Shown: positions 47,052 to 59,740, counted from the first letter of the stretch. The stretch: 64,000 nt of DNA from Siphonodentalium dalli (GCA_032622095.1 CP136064.1:132873129-132937128), one strand, 5' to 3'. Made by a program: numbers and translations. Notes: generated by a model from the letters alone, not told the origin.

Positions 47052-47201
47052 TTGAAGAAACCAGACAACCATCTGCCAGATAATGACACGTTTGGTAATG
47101 ACCTGCTCGACATGATTCACTTGGCTACAGAACTGGGTGGTGATGAGGAAATGATATACGCAGATGCGGAGGCTGTTGCGAACTTCACAGATGTCATATG
47201 G
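47052..47201 (+). CDS. M13 metallopeptidase (neprilysin-like), exon b
   Basis: This 50-codon exon is entered and left in phase 0 (acceptor ..TATTAAG, donor TGG|GTAAGA). It encodes LKKPDNHLPDNDTFGNDLLD followed by MIHLATELGGDEEM and AEAVANFTDVIW. This corresponds to the M13 helix pattern Y...M......LGG......I..FE..IA. The segment between exon a and LGG is about ten residues shorter than in typical M13 proteins, and the usual DQ..L.LP.R.YY stretch is absent. Either a small exon in the preceding intron was missed or this lineage has lost it. An alternative acceptor at 47057 would drop two residues. Confidence 0.78.
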
Positions 47202-47246
47202 GTAAGACTTGTGTATGTATATCTATGGTGCTGGCAATGTGGGTGA

Positions 47247-48611
47247 TAGTCCAAGTCTTCTTGTACTAAAACCAGCTAAGATATTGGGATGGCGATGCTG
47301 GCGTTTAGTCCAAGACCGCCCTATATGCTCGCTTATGACACGGCTTAAGCGTTAGTGACCCGCTCAAATAAAACCACAATTATATGAAATAAAATATCAC
47401 AATTGCGACAATAAACGGATATTTTCCGCAGAAGACATGCTATTTTATCTGAAACCCACATCAGTTGTGAATTTAAAACGGTAATTTAATGCGAAAAGAG
47501 ACATTTACCTCAATGTTTACAATTTTTTAAAAGTATGCGAACTCGGTTGACCTCGCGAACTGTGTTCGGCATTTTCCGTTGAAAATATTCCGTAGATTTT
47601 GGACAACAACGCAAATTACGAAGAATTCTCCATTGTAATCGTAATTATGTGTGTCAATAAATAAAATAATAAATAGATTAATTAAACATTGAAGATATAA
47701 ATGTAATACATTAAATAAATTACGGGGAATTACAACCCTCTCAAAGTTTAAAACAGTGTAAACACAACGAGTATTAGAATAAATAATATGGTGCTACATT
47801 TCCCACATTTGGTGGACTTCGGCGAAATTAAGATATATATACTAAACGAACAGAGCAATATACTGCTCTTGTTAAGCACACAAAAAATCAAACAAAATTT
47901 GTATAAATTTTTAACCTTAAGTTTGAAAAGTCCCACTAAAACGGAAGAACTATATTTCGAAACTGTGTGATTCGGTTCTCCGATTATTTTATCAACACAA
48001 AAGTCAAAATGCACGTGGATGAAAATCACACGGATGGAAAGTCAGACACAAGAGTTCTAATTTGCTCCAATTTTGACAAGTTGCTTGCGAAAATTGTCAA
48101 CAAAACTACCTTTCTGATCCTCCATTATGTCATTAAGTTTTTAGTGCCGGAATTGTTCTCAAAGCACATTGGAAACTGGACTTTGCGGCGATCGGTTTTC
48201 ACCATTTTGTTCGGAAAACCCGCGCTATATATAGAAACGGAAAGTAGAATTCTCAGAACAAACAGCGGATTATGCCGAACTTATTCGGACCACTTCGGCT
48301 TTCGGTTAAAACGTAAACAACAGAGAAACAAATCGATGTTTATGGCAATCAACCGGAATATTCTATGTGTAATTTAACATTAAAGTTAGATTATTATACA
48401 CCATTGTGACCATAAGATGTAAGCCTTTCCGATGTATATAGCATCATGTATTGATTTGCTAGGTAAATCGAGTAAAATACACCACAGATTCCCGCCACAG
48501 ATCGTGGGCGTAAGTCGTGTGGTAGGATTGGTATGCAAGCGGGCTTGGACTAAACGCCAGCATCGCCATCCCAATATCTTAGCTGGTTTTAGTACAAGAA
48601 GACTTGGACTA
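47247..48611. mobile_element. MULE-like TIR element with 9-bp target-site duplication
   Basis: The terminal inverted repeats, TAGTCCAAGTCTTCTTGTAC... from 47247 and its reverse complement ending at 48611, match almost base for base for about 80 bases and then fade. TGTGGGTGA stands on both sides (47238-47246 and 48612-48620). Long TIRs and a 9-bp target duplication fit Mutator-like elements. No transposase is recognisable; there is one unassigned ORF (47967-48377). The element sits 45 bases downstream of the exon b donor. Confidence 0.85.
47967..48377 (+). CDS. unassigned ORF inside the MULE-like element
   Basis: This 136-codon frame (MIRFSDYFINTKVKMHVDEN...) is moderately basic, with a C-terminal RLKRKQQRNKS stretch that could bind nucleic acid or act as a nuclear signal. 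It has no DDE or zinc-finger motif. It may be captured host sequence, a remnant of the element's gene, or chance. An overlapping 93-codon frame on the minus strand (48029-47748) is equally unsupported. Confidence 0.2.
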   Translation: MIRFSDYFINTKVKMHVDENHTDGKSDTRVLICSNFDKLLAKIVNKTTFLILHYVIKFLVPELFSKHIGNWTLRRSVFTILFGKPALYIETESRILRTNSGLCRTYSDHFGFRLKRKQQRNKSMFMAINRNILCVI

Positions 48612-48620
48612 TGTGGGTGA

Positions 48621-49494
48621 AAGCAGATATTAAAACTCTTTTGCAAATTCACCGACCACAAACGATATAATTAAACTGGTCAAAATGGCAGTGAGAAATG
48701 TTAATTGTTACTATTCCAAGGATATGGTGCAAACTAGAACCAATAGATGGTGAACTATATTTCTCATTTGTACAGTTTAACGTTTTATATACTAAAGCAT
48801 CTTCAACAAACGACCATTGCAAACATTTGATATAATTCTATATTTAATTGTTTTGTTACACGAATGTCGCAAGCAACATAGAATATAATGAATGGATCGT
48901 CGTTACCTTTGCTTGCGCCTAACCAAACTATCTGACATTTAGATTAAGCATTACCGTCCAGGATGAGTGTAGACTAGTGTCAGCGTACTGAATATTTTTT
49001 TGTTCTGTACTGCCAAAGTTGATGCACATATCTTCTGGTTTTCCCTCACCATTATTGCAAGTATTTCTGAACAGAGGAGAACAATCTACAGAGATACCTC
49101 GGTTCTCCTCGTCTACAGCCTCTCGATGGCTGAAAAGTTGATATTGTGCCTTTAACGAGAACTGCTGATTGAATGTCTGTATAAAAATATTTTTAGCCAC
49201 CTAATCAATTCTCCAAAGTTAAATTGCAATACGCAATCATCGACAAATGACATATGAAACAGTGTCGAACGCCTTATCAAAGTATATCAATAGCAACATA
49301 CCGGGTATATTTTGTATATAAGTCTATTATAGCAAGTCGTATTCTAAATGGGTGTTGTCTCCTATGAATCTCCTTGATAGAAAACAAGTATGATCTCGTT
49401 AATTATGGCAGGTAGAACTGATCTGATCCTGTTAACGATACATTAGGATGCCAAATTATAAGATATATTTAGCGTAAATATTGGATGCCAGTTT
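48621..49494. other. intronic DNA, nothing recognised
   Basis: No exon, tRNA-like head or element with clear ends is seen. Confidence 0.4.
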
Positions 49495-49735
49495 TTAGCT
49501 CACCTGAGACAAAGTCTCCGGTGGACCTATATTCATCATTCCTCGTCCATCATCCATCCGTCCGTCTAGCCATCCATCTGCCCGTCCGTCTACAATTATT
49601 TAAACACCTTTTCCAGAACCATAAGACCGAATGTCTTCATATTCGGTGTGGATGTTCCGCAGGTTACTGACATACAGATTTGTTAAAATGAGGTCACCAG
49701 GTCAAATAGTTGCGTAGCCAGGGTATTTTAGATCT
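49495..49735 (+). repeat. mollusc-type 'TTTAGCTCACCTGAG' dispersed repeat
   Basis: It opens TTTTAGCTCACCTGAGACAAAG, followed by CCATCCGTCCGTC tracts, CCAGAACCATAAGACCGAATG and GAGGTCACCAGGTCAA. Sequences of this plan are abundant in bivalve and gastropod genomes. It is non-coding and lies in the second intron. Confidence 0.6.
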
Positions 49736-50479
49736 ATAAAATATATGTTAATGCATGTATAATTACCTGTTATCAATAACATATGTTGTTGTGACTGGTG
49801 GTCTGTAAGCCTGGACACATCTGCAATCAATTAAACGGTATATCTGGATAAACTCTTCAGAACAAGATTCATATTGGATCACATTAAGATCAATTAGAAA
49901 ATGTTGTAAAGATGTTATAAAAAATATGTAATTTTTCAACAAAAAACGTGTTTGTGGAGGGGTAGCTAAATCCAGTATCTCGGAAACAGTTCAAAATTTC
50001 TGTTAACTTCTTTCTACAAATGCTTGTCAGATAACTGCTACATCATTCAAATTAAATATTCTAGCGTTATTGCAATATCCGTGTGAATGATGATTGAACA
50101 AATATATTTTTGTGAAAAAGAGCGATTTTTCAGCACAAAATAAATGTTTCGGCTCCAAATGACAGGAAATCAAATTAACCAACACTTGTTGCATATCAAG
50201 TAGAGCTATGACATGATGTAGTAATTTTAACACCAACAATGTTGGCAAATAAGTTAGGACATAGCCGCAGGGTTCGCTTTACAAAAATCGTAATTTCTGC
50301 GAAAAGTCACTGGTGGGTATCCTTCATCGTCGATTTGACAATAACCACCACCAATACCGTTACTTTTCACTATAATTTTCGTGAACAGTATATGTTCTCA
50401 ACTTGTTCTACCATGAGTAGGGCTATCCGACCACTTTTTTGGCATTTGGCCGCTGCACTAGATGTCATATATGAGTGTA

Positions 50480-51460
50480 ACTATTTCGTGGCTGCAATAT
50501 ACAGCTGGAATGTAGCTGTCATTACAGTCAAATTGCAGTGTAGCTGTGTTGTGGCTTCCATATATGGCTGGAATTTAGCAGTCAGAACAGTCATATTGTA
50601 ACTGTTTTGTGGCTGCCAATTGTAACTAGAATGTCGCTGTCATTGCAGTCAAATTACAGTGTAGCTGTGTTGTAGCTGCCATATATATATATGGAATTTA
50701 GCTGCCATTACAGTCATATTGCAATGTGACTGTTTTGTGGCTGCCAATTGTAACTATAATGTAGTTGCCATTACAGTCAAATTACAGTGTAGCTGTGTTG
50801 TAGCTGCCATATATAGCTGGACTTTAACTGGCATTACAGTGTAACTGTTTTGTGACTGCTATATATAGCTGAAATGTAGCTGTCATTACAGTCAAATTAC
50901 AGTGTGACTGTTTTGTGGTTTTCACAAAACAGTTACACTGTAATGTTACTGTAATGACAGCTACATTTCAGCTATATATTTCAGCCACAAAACAGTTACA
51001 CTGAAATGACAGCAGTTGGGACGGAGGTGTCATTACAGTCAAATTACAGTGTAACTGTATTATGGCTGCCATATATAGCTGTAAGTACAGTCATATTGCA
51101 GTGTAGCTGTTTTGTGCCTGCCAATCGTAACTAGAATGTAGCTGTCATATTACAGTCATATTGCAGTGTAGCTGTTTTCTGCCTGCCAATGTAGCTGGAA
51201 TGTAGCTGTCATATTGAAGTGTAACTGTTGTGTCTTCCAACTGTAGCTGGAATGTAACTGTTTTGTGACACTGTCATATTGCAGTGTAACTGTTTTGCTG
51301 CTGTGATATGCAGCTGGGATGTAGCTGTCATAGTGCAGTGTAACTGTTAATGTGACTGGCATGTGTAGCTAAGATTACAGTCATATTACAGTGTAACTGC
51401 ACATCGACTGTTTTGACGTAAAATAAATGTTCAAATTTCACAGTTATTTTGCAGTGTAGC
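50480..51460 (+). repeat. minisatellite 'GTAGCTGTCATTACAGTCAAAT'
   Basis: Many degenerate units of roughly 60-65 bases are seen, combining CATTACAGTCATATTGCAGTG, TAGCTGTTTTGTGGCTGCC and ATATATAGCTGGAATG. At about 50920-51010 one or two units are present in reverse orientation, creating a local inverted repeat around TTTTGTGGTTTTCACAAAA. Confidence 0.85.
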
Positions 51461-51983
51461 TGCCTGGTAGTTGTTTCTACTTTAACACTTTTGTCAACTG
51501 TAATTATGGAAATAACTGCTTGATAACTTTATTAACATTGTTTCTTTTTATTAAGTTATTTTAAGAAGACATTTATTTGACAGCGTAACTGGTTAATAGC
51601 TGTTCCCCACTTTTTAAAATCGGTGAAATGTACCATGCTTAGTAGCTGTTTTACCTTTGAAATAATTTATATAAATGATTTATAGCTCTCTGAACTTTGC
51701 CCTTTTCTAAGATAACAACTTAATACCAATGTCAAAATACAGATATATTACAGTTTAACTGGTTAATTAATAGAAGTTCCCACATTAAAATTATGTAAAA
51801 TAATCGGTAGCTTTGTCAGATAATTAATGCAATTGCTTTATAACTGTTTTATTAAGAAAACTTTCCCCTGTGGCAATGCTGGTCTTAAGATTGGGACCAT
51901 TCAAAATGCAGTAACTAAATAGACAAATTCTTAGAGTGAACGAATTGGCTTGGTAATTTTTTTTTATTTTGTGTAACTTACAG

Positions 51984-52055
51984 GGAGATCTCATTACGCC
52001 AGATGACAGTTACGAACGAATCACAATTAGGAATTTGACAAGCATAATTCCTGAG
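51984..52055 (+). CDS. M13 metallopeptidase (neprilysin-like), exon c
   Basis: This 24-codon exon is phase 0 on both sides: acceptor TGTAACTTACAG, donor GAG|GTAAGT (consensus). It encodes GDLITPDDSYERITIRNLTS and IIPE, matching the M13 block IT.P...R...Y...T..EL....P. The continuity of phase and homology with exons b and d supports the model despite the small size. Confidence 0.8.
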
Positions 52056-52527
52056 GTAAGTGAAAGGCTTAACTGTTGTATATCGAGGATACAATATAAA
52101 AAATCATGTATTTTATAATTCGTGGACCGAAAACAAAAAACAAAACAAAAAGACAATGTCGCACATTGTCGAGTTATATTCTCTCAATTATAGTCGAAAA
52201 CGAAAATGTTTATCTTGGATCAGATGAATGCTGATATGATGTTGCATTGTCATTTGACAGTCAACACCTCTCGTCTGTTGGCTTTCCATCCGGCAACAAT
52301 TAATTACTTAAACACCATCTAACACATAATCGGAAGACTGAATAGCGTCATATTTGGAGTGGACGGTGTCTGTGTCACTTGAATATAAATATTTCATAAT
52401 GGTATAGTTTTGACACAGCTGCATATTATATATGTACTTGTTTCTGAGACATATCGATTATTACCCTGTATACATTCCTGGGACTACATAACACACTAGG
52501 CGCCGATGTTTAGAAGCTGCATGTGAT
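52056..52527 (+). other. start of the 11.9-kb intron
   Basis: Non-coding, no element recognised. Confidence 0.4.
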
Positions 52528-52700
52528 TTTGAGACAATGCACATTTTTTGGATTGCCGGGTGGGATTCGAACCCCGATATAAATGCCCCCTGCGACTCAA
52601 AATCCGACGTCAATACCACATGGCCACCGAAGCTACCCAAAAAGTAAGCTCAAATTGTGTTCGAATCCCACCCAATCAAAAAAGTGTGTATTGTTTCAAA
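52528..52700 (-). mobile_element. tRNA-like foldback element with a B-box in each arm
   Basis: Inverted arms of about 46 bases: TTTGAGACAATGCACATTTTTTGG to GTGGGATTCGAAC (52528-52571) and GTTCGAATCCCACCCAATC to TTGTTTC (52658-52698). On the minus strand the sequence TGGCCATGTGGTATTGACG and GGTTCGAATCCC has A-box and B-box character, as in a tRNA-derived SINE head. The mirrored arm gives a second B-box (GATTCGAAC) on the other strand. No intact tRNA cloverleaf is present. Confidence 0.55.
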
Positions 52701-52829
52701 AACAACACAGCTTTTAAAAATCGGCGTCTTGCGTGCTATATATATACGGGTAGTCCAAGACATACATACAGGGCAACCCTCGACGTGTCATCGGAGACAA
52801 GTACATATAGTCTGATCGATGTCATAATT

Positions 52830-54010
52830 ATGTATAGACATGTATACATTTTTGTGAAGTTAAGACATAACGCCACCGTTTTGTCCAAAATTGGAACTCC
52901 ACGTCCAAAATGGCGGTCAGTAGTGGATTTGTTTTATGTTTTTTTTAATATCTTTAAGATAAAGTTTCTGCTGTTTGGAACTGATTGAGAATTGTGACTT
53001 TATTTTGTATTGAGCATCTTAACTGATCATTGGAGCAATGAAGTATGCCATTGATGGGTTCCCACCCCTTCCAATCACTCAACATATCGATTTTACAGAA
53101 CGCGGTATAACATTTCACAAGATATCACCATTGGGATTCTAGCCATATTTTATCAAGTAATTGGAAGAAATGTGCAATATAAGCGATGCACTCTACTTTT
53201 TATGTATATTCCAACTCAATGGTACCAAAGTTGTCCCTTTGGCTCAAAATGGCTGCCAAAATGGCGGCAAAAATATGGAAAATGGTAAATATTGTTCCAG
53301 CTTGTCATGCAGCTGCTTACAAGTTGTGGTTGATGCACACAGTTGAATATTCTGTCTCATATACATTGAATACTAACATATCTGGAGCGCCTAACCACTG
53401 AAATTACCAGAATTATTCGAACTTGACATCGAAATCGGCAAAAAAAAATCACTGTTCAGGTTTGAACCATTTAAAAAAAGTAAAATGGAACTATCTTTGG
53501 TATCAAATGTGTTTATTTTTTTTATGTGAGTTAAATATGTCACACTGAAGTGATTTAGACAAAATTACTCAATTTGGTAAAAAGTTGAACATTATTCTCT
53601 GCTGTTCTGAATAGATAGCAAATTGTGATTTACTTGGTTATTAAACATGCTACTTAATCAACTAAATGTTCTATTTTGATTGCCCCAGGACCTTATGGGG
53701 CATGACAAGTTCATTTTATGGGATGCAGTATGGATTTAGTCGAAAAATTCTTTTGGGATTCTGTCCATATTTTTGAACGGAAATGGGCAGAAAGTTGAAA
53801 CGGAACAGAGAGAGATCATATTATTAGTAGAGTCGCTTATGTCAGATTTTGGGCTCCCGTGGGAAAATCATGAACAAATATAGAGGCCATGCCCACGAGC
53901 CAGTATATGGTCTCTACTTAAAAAAAACATTTGTTAGACCCCCTGGGGTGGCGACTGGGTGGTCTGATAACGTCACAAAGATGGCCGCCATGCTCATTTT
54001 CTTAAGTTCG
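52830..54010 (-). repeat. dispersed repeat, left inverted half of the second long-inverted-repeat complex
   Basis: The reverse complement resembles 62380-63270 and 29930-31400. Bases 53840-54005 are mirrored by 59130-59300. Blocks include CAAAATGGCGGCAAAAATATGG, ATCGGCAAAAAAAAATCACTG and GAAACGGAACAGAGAGAG. It is non-coding. Confidence 0.65.
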
Positions 54011-57000
54011 CTATTGTTGGATTTCATGATAAAAATATAATTGTGGTATAAAATATATGACAATCCTTTTGTAAAGTGTATGATGTGATGCCATGTCAAA
54101 GAGGGCCGCCAAAATGGCGACCGGAAGTGGGGAAAATTGATGATTTTCCATATAAGTCGCCTACATTATTTCCGATTGTGTCGAACTGGTGACGATTAGA
54201 GAACATATTTCTCTTCGATCTTGATAACGAATCACGTAGGCAACAAAATAGTTGATCTCTTGGATCATAACCTTGAAATTTATAATTAATCAGTGTTAGA
54301 AATGAGTGGGATCATTACATAAGGTATCTGCATCTAACTGGATCCAGATAGTGTCAATTTAATCCAAGATGGCTTCCAAACGATAATGTGCAAATTTTAG
54401 TCTCCTTTACCCAATTACGTTTCTGTCATGTAGAAGTTGAATGTAGTAGACTAATTTGCTTCTTCCAAATAAATAATCGCCATGTTATTACACATTCCTA
54501 TTAGTTGTCTTACCGGAATGACTCAAAATGTGAGTTCATATAACAATTATTTTATAAAAATGAGCATCGTGAAAATTCTCCGAACGTTATATTTGTTTAT
54601 ACATCAAATAACATGTCCATAGCAGGAGAACGATATTTCGGTGTTAGATATATGAATGAATGTACTCCAATTTATATAATCCGAAGTTATTAATATCTTA
54701 ATGTAATCGAGATGGCCGCCAATGTGGCGGAATTGTCGAAATTTGACATAAAAATACATCTATTTCCGCAATATATCCCACCGTGTAAGAGTTACAAATG
54801 TAAATCATTATTATACATGGGCTTTCGGTGAGAACATACCATTCACTGTATAAAAACGAAATGTTAAGTATATGGACTTGTACCAAATTAGATTCTGATA
54901 TTATATAAATATTTTAATAGATACCAATACGTTATATTGAGAAAATAGTGAAGTTGCTAACTTTAGGCGCTGTCAGCTACCAGCGCTCAAATGATGCACT
55001 TGATCGCCACACGTTCATGCATATCGATAACGATTGAGTATATCTACTCGGATACTAAAAGGCCTAGCGACGGACTCAATCAATTTACTGTGTATATCTA
55101 ACAGTGACTGGCTTTTGAAATCGAAAATATAAACCAGGAGATCGCCCGGGGCCTTGTTCGGATAGTATAGCTATACTTTAGTCTTGTCCATTTCACCATG
55201 GTACAAGTATACCGTCGGTTTTCTGACATAATACAATTACAAGTAAAATGAATCCTCGTATGGGTACTTTTGGTAATTGGAATGTAAAATCGACACGAAA
55301 TGATCAGACGCCCGCTTCTACCATTCTGGCAAAAATATATCTGGAGGATGATTGCATCATGCTTAAACTGCTTCCTGTCACCAGTTCATACTATACTAAG
55401 TACCGGTACATTTTCACGTGTGCATTAATATGACAACCAAGATGGTATCGTCATAGATTTGAACCAGAACGCAAGCAATATATTTGCTTGTATTACAGCG
55501 ATAGTAGCATATTTTTTGTATTACTACATGTGTGTATATAATTAGTTTGTCTAATATACAAGTAGCGCTAATGTGTTTCTGGACCACACACTCTCGTTAG
55601 ATAGGGTGAATGTAAAATGATTCCCGGAAATGACTCACATAAGCCTGCACAGTTGATGTCGAATCCGGTCCACGATGAAACGTATACTTATTGTTGTTGT
55701 ATTATTCGTGGAATAAATACTGTTTAAACGAAGGTCCATCTGATCAAACTGGATTGCTTATCAAGTGAACATGTATGGAGCTCTTCGTAAATAGCCGCCC
55801 CATGACCGTTTAGATTTCTGGTGAAGTTGATCTATATATTCAGCTTGGTTTGAGTTGATTATTACGATGCATGAATGAAGCATGACATATACAATTTATG
55901 GGATGGGATATAGCCAGACTGATCTGATAACTCCTAGTCGAACAGAATTAGAACAATTTGAGGCATTATGATATAGATGGATCGGTCTATACAATATGAT
56001 TTGAAAGATGCCATTATTATAGTGAACCACGACCACCTTCATAGTTACGCGTGCTAATTCAACTTCCTTCGTTCCTTTGGTTCACGATTACGTTCTACCT
56101 CCGAATCAACATGGCCCGACACGAGCTGTTATTAACTCCAACTATTACTTCACATTGTTTTGTAAGAAGTTAGTGGACTACTTTGCCGCATTATGTCATT
56201 CAGTATTCAGAACCTGGATTCCAGAGTATATTGGACATAATGAATCAAACTGACACCAGAAGACCCATCACTACCAATGGATTCTACACCCGTTTCCCAC
56301 ATTGGCCGTATAGTTCGTCAAAGTACGGGAATAAGTAATACGAGTTAGCCATGAGGCGAGTACACCGATTCCGACACCTTTTCTATTTGCAGCAGGTTAA
56401 GTTTACGAGTAATTTAATTCACAAAGTTCCCCAATTGGTATCGTAAATAGAGCGACCTTATTTGACAGAGAATGCCTCTGTTATTGATTATAAAGTTGCT
56501 ATACATTAAAAACGACAATTCACATGCTCGTTCAAGCGCAGTAGTCTATTTTTCCCATGTTGAAGGACATCCACAAATACTAAATAACGCTAACTTACTG
56601 CCGAATGTTTTACACGACAACTGTTAACATATTTGGGCTGAATTCATCTGACGCGGTATTATTCCTCAAAATAAACAACAAAACCATCGTTACTTGGAAA
56701 TGTAGTTTGGGCTAACATTTACATAAATCCTCCATATCATTATTCCGACACACACGTCAGATAAAAAGTCGCATGAAGTAACCGGCCAAATTGGCCGAAA
56801 TAATAAGTATCGCCTGTCTATTTTGGCTCATATCTATTACGTTTACCATTCACAATCTTTATTCATCTAAGCTGCAGGGTTGGATATGCACAGAAGTTGC
56901 GCAGTCCCTGTTGATTTCGATAAACTTCAACATAATCATTAAACAATTGGGACCGGCAACAAAATCACAACCATTGCCAATAACCACTTTCCCGTTGAAC

Positions 57001-58170
57001 TGTGCAATCGCAATGCATTGTCCCACTAAACTTCTATGCCCAATTCATAGAAATCAATTTGCTTTATACTATCAATGGTTCATAACATGCCTACTGTCTT
57101 TGTACCAAGTCATCTTTTGTATGTTGGTCGAATCACTTTGTGTGGATACCACCAATTAACAGAACTCGAGGAAAGCCAAGAACCAGACACACAATTTCGT
57201 CTGTGCCTGATAATGTTCGTATCAACTGAATAAACATGTCCTGTGATGTCAATAACTTATAGTAACGTCACAAAAGGAATCCACACATGAGATGAAAGTC
57301 GTTGGACTACTTTGTTGACTATCATCATCCAGATTTCAGAATCAGGTATGCACAATATATCACTTTAATCTTGATATGGGACGCTACCCCTTATACGAAT
57401 ATAGTACCCACCTACCGGGGTCTATTCTATTTTGATATGTCGTGGTTATCAGTACGATTGGAATCTGCTAAGTTCACCAAAACGAGGTTCAAATGGTGTT
57501 ACTATGCAAATTTAATTCAAGGTTACATCGCAACTAATAGTGAGACTAGCAGGCCAATTGGCAGCCATATAATTAATTATACTATTGTTTTTTTTTGTAA
57601 CCAAGGATGTGTTGTTTCTTGCTTGCCAAACATAATGGTATAGCTGAGAAGTACAATCCCCACTCCTTAGATATCACAATAAATAGTTGTGTATTGCTAC
57701 CAAATATGATACACTATAGGCATTTTCTATTGAGGAGGTGTCATGAAAAGAACTAACATCAACGCTTATCTGCATAATCAATTGCCATTTGATATGGTAA
57801 CCACAAATATTTCTCAATTAGTACTCAGAAGGCTAGACATTGAGATGGTAATATTTGTCCCTCAAGTTAAGATGGAGGTCTACACACACTTTCTAGTTTC
57901 ACATAGAGAGTTGGATTTTCTCTTCAACTCCCACCTCACTTAATATCAGGAAATTTGAAGAGATGACACGAATGCAGTATAGGACAATCCGTTAATGTGT
58001 ATAAAAAATTAAAGCTATGCGCATTTACTGAAAAGTAGCAGATTAACCCATTATGGAATGCCAGGGTGACATTTGGTGTTGTAACAAACACTGACTTTGG
58101 TATTTTGACTGCCATTTTGGTAGCCATCTTGGAATATATTGAACAGTTCTGTTGAAGTTTTATAATACAT
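54011..58170. other. intronic DNA with no recognised gene
   Basis: This is mostly unique-looking AT-rich sequence. Frames at 56791-57159 (122 codons), 57302-57643 (113 codons) and 57743-57943 have no motif I recognise. Two moderately similar phrases (TGGACTACTTTG followed by CATT/CATC and TTCAGAA) at about 56172 and 57303 hint at an old internal duplication of about 1.1 kb. Several 'gatggccgcca' fragments belong to the dispersed repeats. Confidence 0.35.
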
Positions 58171-58176
58171 CCGTAT

Positions 58177-58744
58177 GCAGGGGGGGGGGTGAAAAAAAAA
58201 ATTCCGGCACGTATGCCGGGGTGGGTGGGTGGTCAAAGCCACCAACAAGCAATTTTTTCCGCAACTAAAAAAAAAATTCCTGCTTGTTTTTAGTGTTTTG
58301 GCAATGAGTTGGGCTTCAAAACCACTTTGAATCAGTTTGAATGAGAGAAATAATGTAATTCTAACTGGTAAACTGACTGCAGGCAGTTATCGTGTTGTAT
58401 TTTGTTGCAAATTTTGAAATCCAAGATGGCCGCTGGCAGCCATGTTTTTTTGGCCGAATGACCTCAAAATTACTCTTTCCTATTTACATGTCCATGTTAA
58501 CATCCATGATAAATAGTATGCACATAAATTCATATACAGCTGTTTACAGTGAATTTCCCCCTGGCAAATCTCTGTTTTAGTGTTAAAAGGGGGGGTGGGT
58601 GTCAAGAAATGGTCGGAAAAAACTGCCGAAAACAGCCGAAAACGGAAAAAAATTTGGCGGTGGGGGTGGGTGGGTACAAAAAATGATCGAAAGTGAAAAA
58701 ATGCCATACGTGCCTGAAATTTTTTTCCGACCCCCCCCCCCTGC
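58177..58744 (+). mobile_element. G-run MITE, complete copy with 5-bp flanking repeat
   Basis: The ends are GCAGGGGGGGGGG and CCCCCCCCCCCTGC. Just inside each end lie related blocks (AATTCCGGCACGTATGCCGG and GCCATACGTGCCTGAAATTT). CGTAT stands on both sides (58172-58176 and 58745-58749), a likely target duplication. The 568-bp element is non-coding; a second, truncated copy is at 18197-18718 in reverse orientation. Confidence 0.8.
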
Positions 58745-59119
58745 CGTATGTGGCAAGAATATTTACCCCCTCACTGAAGTGTTTTTTAACAAAATTCTAT
58801 AATTCGGTTGTCTAAAGTGGATTTTTGACAGTTCGAACATGTTTTGTACAATAAAATTGATGCACTACACTGCTGACGTAATAATAAAACACTGCGTTGT
58901 CACTATTCGCAGTCGCTACCAAACGGAAGATCATTTACATGAGATTCTTGAAAATCGCAAAATTGTTGATTTTCTTATGCCATGTTGGCAGCCATCTTTG
59001 ACTGGAATAAGATTTTGCAGTGAATTTGGATACTGTACTTCTTTGGTAACTACTATTGATGAATTGCCCTTATTGAAAAAAAATGTATAACAATTAAGAA
59101 ATATGCGCAGACTCCATCA

Positions 59120-59440
59120 GATCTGAGGACATCTAAACTGAACTGACAATGACGTCATCTTTGTGACGTCATAACTCCCTCCATTCGCGGACCCAAGAAG
59201 TCTAACAAACTTTTTCCGACAAAGTAAGTGATACCCTATCATAATATCATAGTCTCTAAATTTGTTTAAAAAATTCCCACGGAAGTACATAAGCGACTCT
59301 ACTATATGTGGCTGCTTTGGTCCATTGGCATCAACATTGATCAACTTAATACAGTGTTTATGTATGTTGACTGTGTGGTCATAAGTGAGGTGAGTAGGTA
59401 TACAGGGAGTTATTGTATTCACGAATGGCGTGACTAGTTG
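59120..59440 (-). repeat. fragment of the dispersed long-inverted-repeat family
   Basis: Mirrors 53840-54005 (CCCACGGAAGTACATAAGCG near 59277) and carries the GATCAACTTAATACAGTG junction that elsewhere precedes the minisatellite. Confidence 0.6.
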
Positions 59441-59740
59441 TACAAAGTGTGACTATATAGCCATGGATGGGATGTCCATGTTGAGATGTATATGTATATA
59501 AGAAGTAGCTCTATGGTCATGTGTGAGGTGAACATGTATACAGGGAGTGGCTTGTGAATATAGAGAGTGACCTCATGGTCATGGGTGGGATGTATATGTT
59601 TATCTGTTGTGGCTCATTGTCATTGGTGTGTGTTCAGGTATACAGTGAATATCTGAATTCTCAGGGATGGGGTGTATAAGTATACAGCGAGTGGCTGTAT
59701 TGTCATGGTTGAGCTGTATTTGCATGCCTGGAGTGTACGG
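59390..59740 (-). repeat. minisatellite, reverse-oriented block
   Basis: Units such as GTATACAGGGAGTGGCT, TGGTCATGTGTGAGGTG and AACATGTATAC are the reverse complement of the 27.7-kb and 61.5-kb arrays. Confidence 0.75.

Noticed and set aside
56791..57643. Frames of 122 and 113 codons as host exons or a transposase
   Set aside because: I see no catalytic motif, no splice sites consistent with the M13 phase and no family resemblance; left as unassigned intronic sequence.
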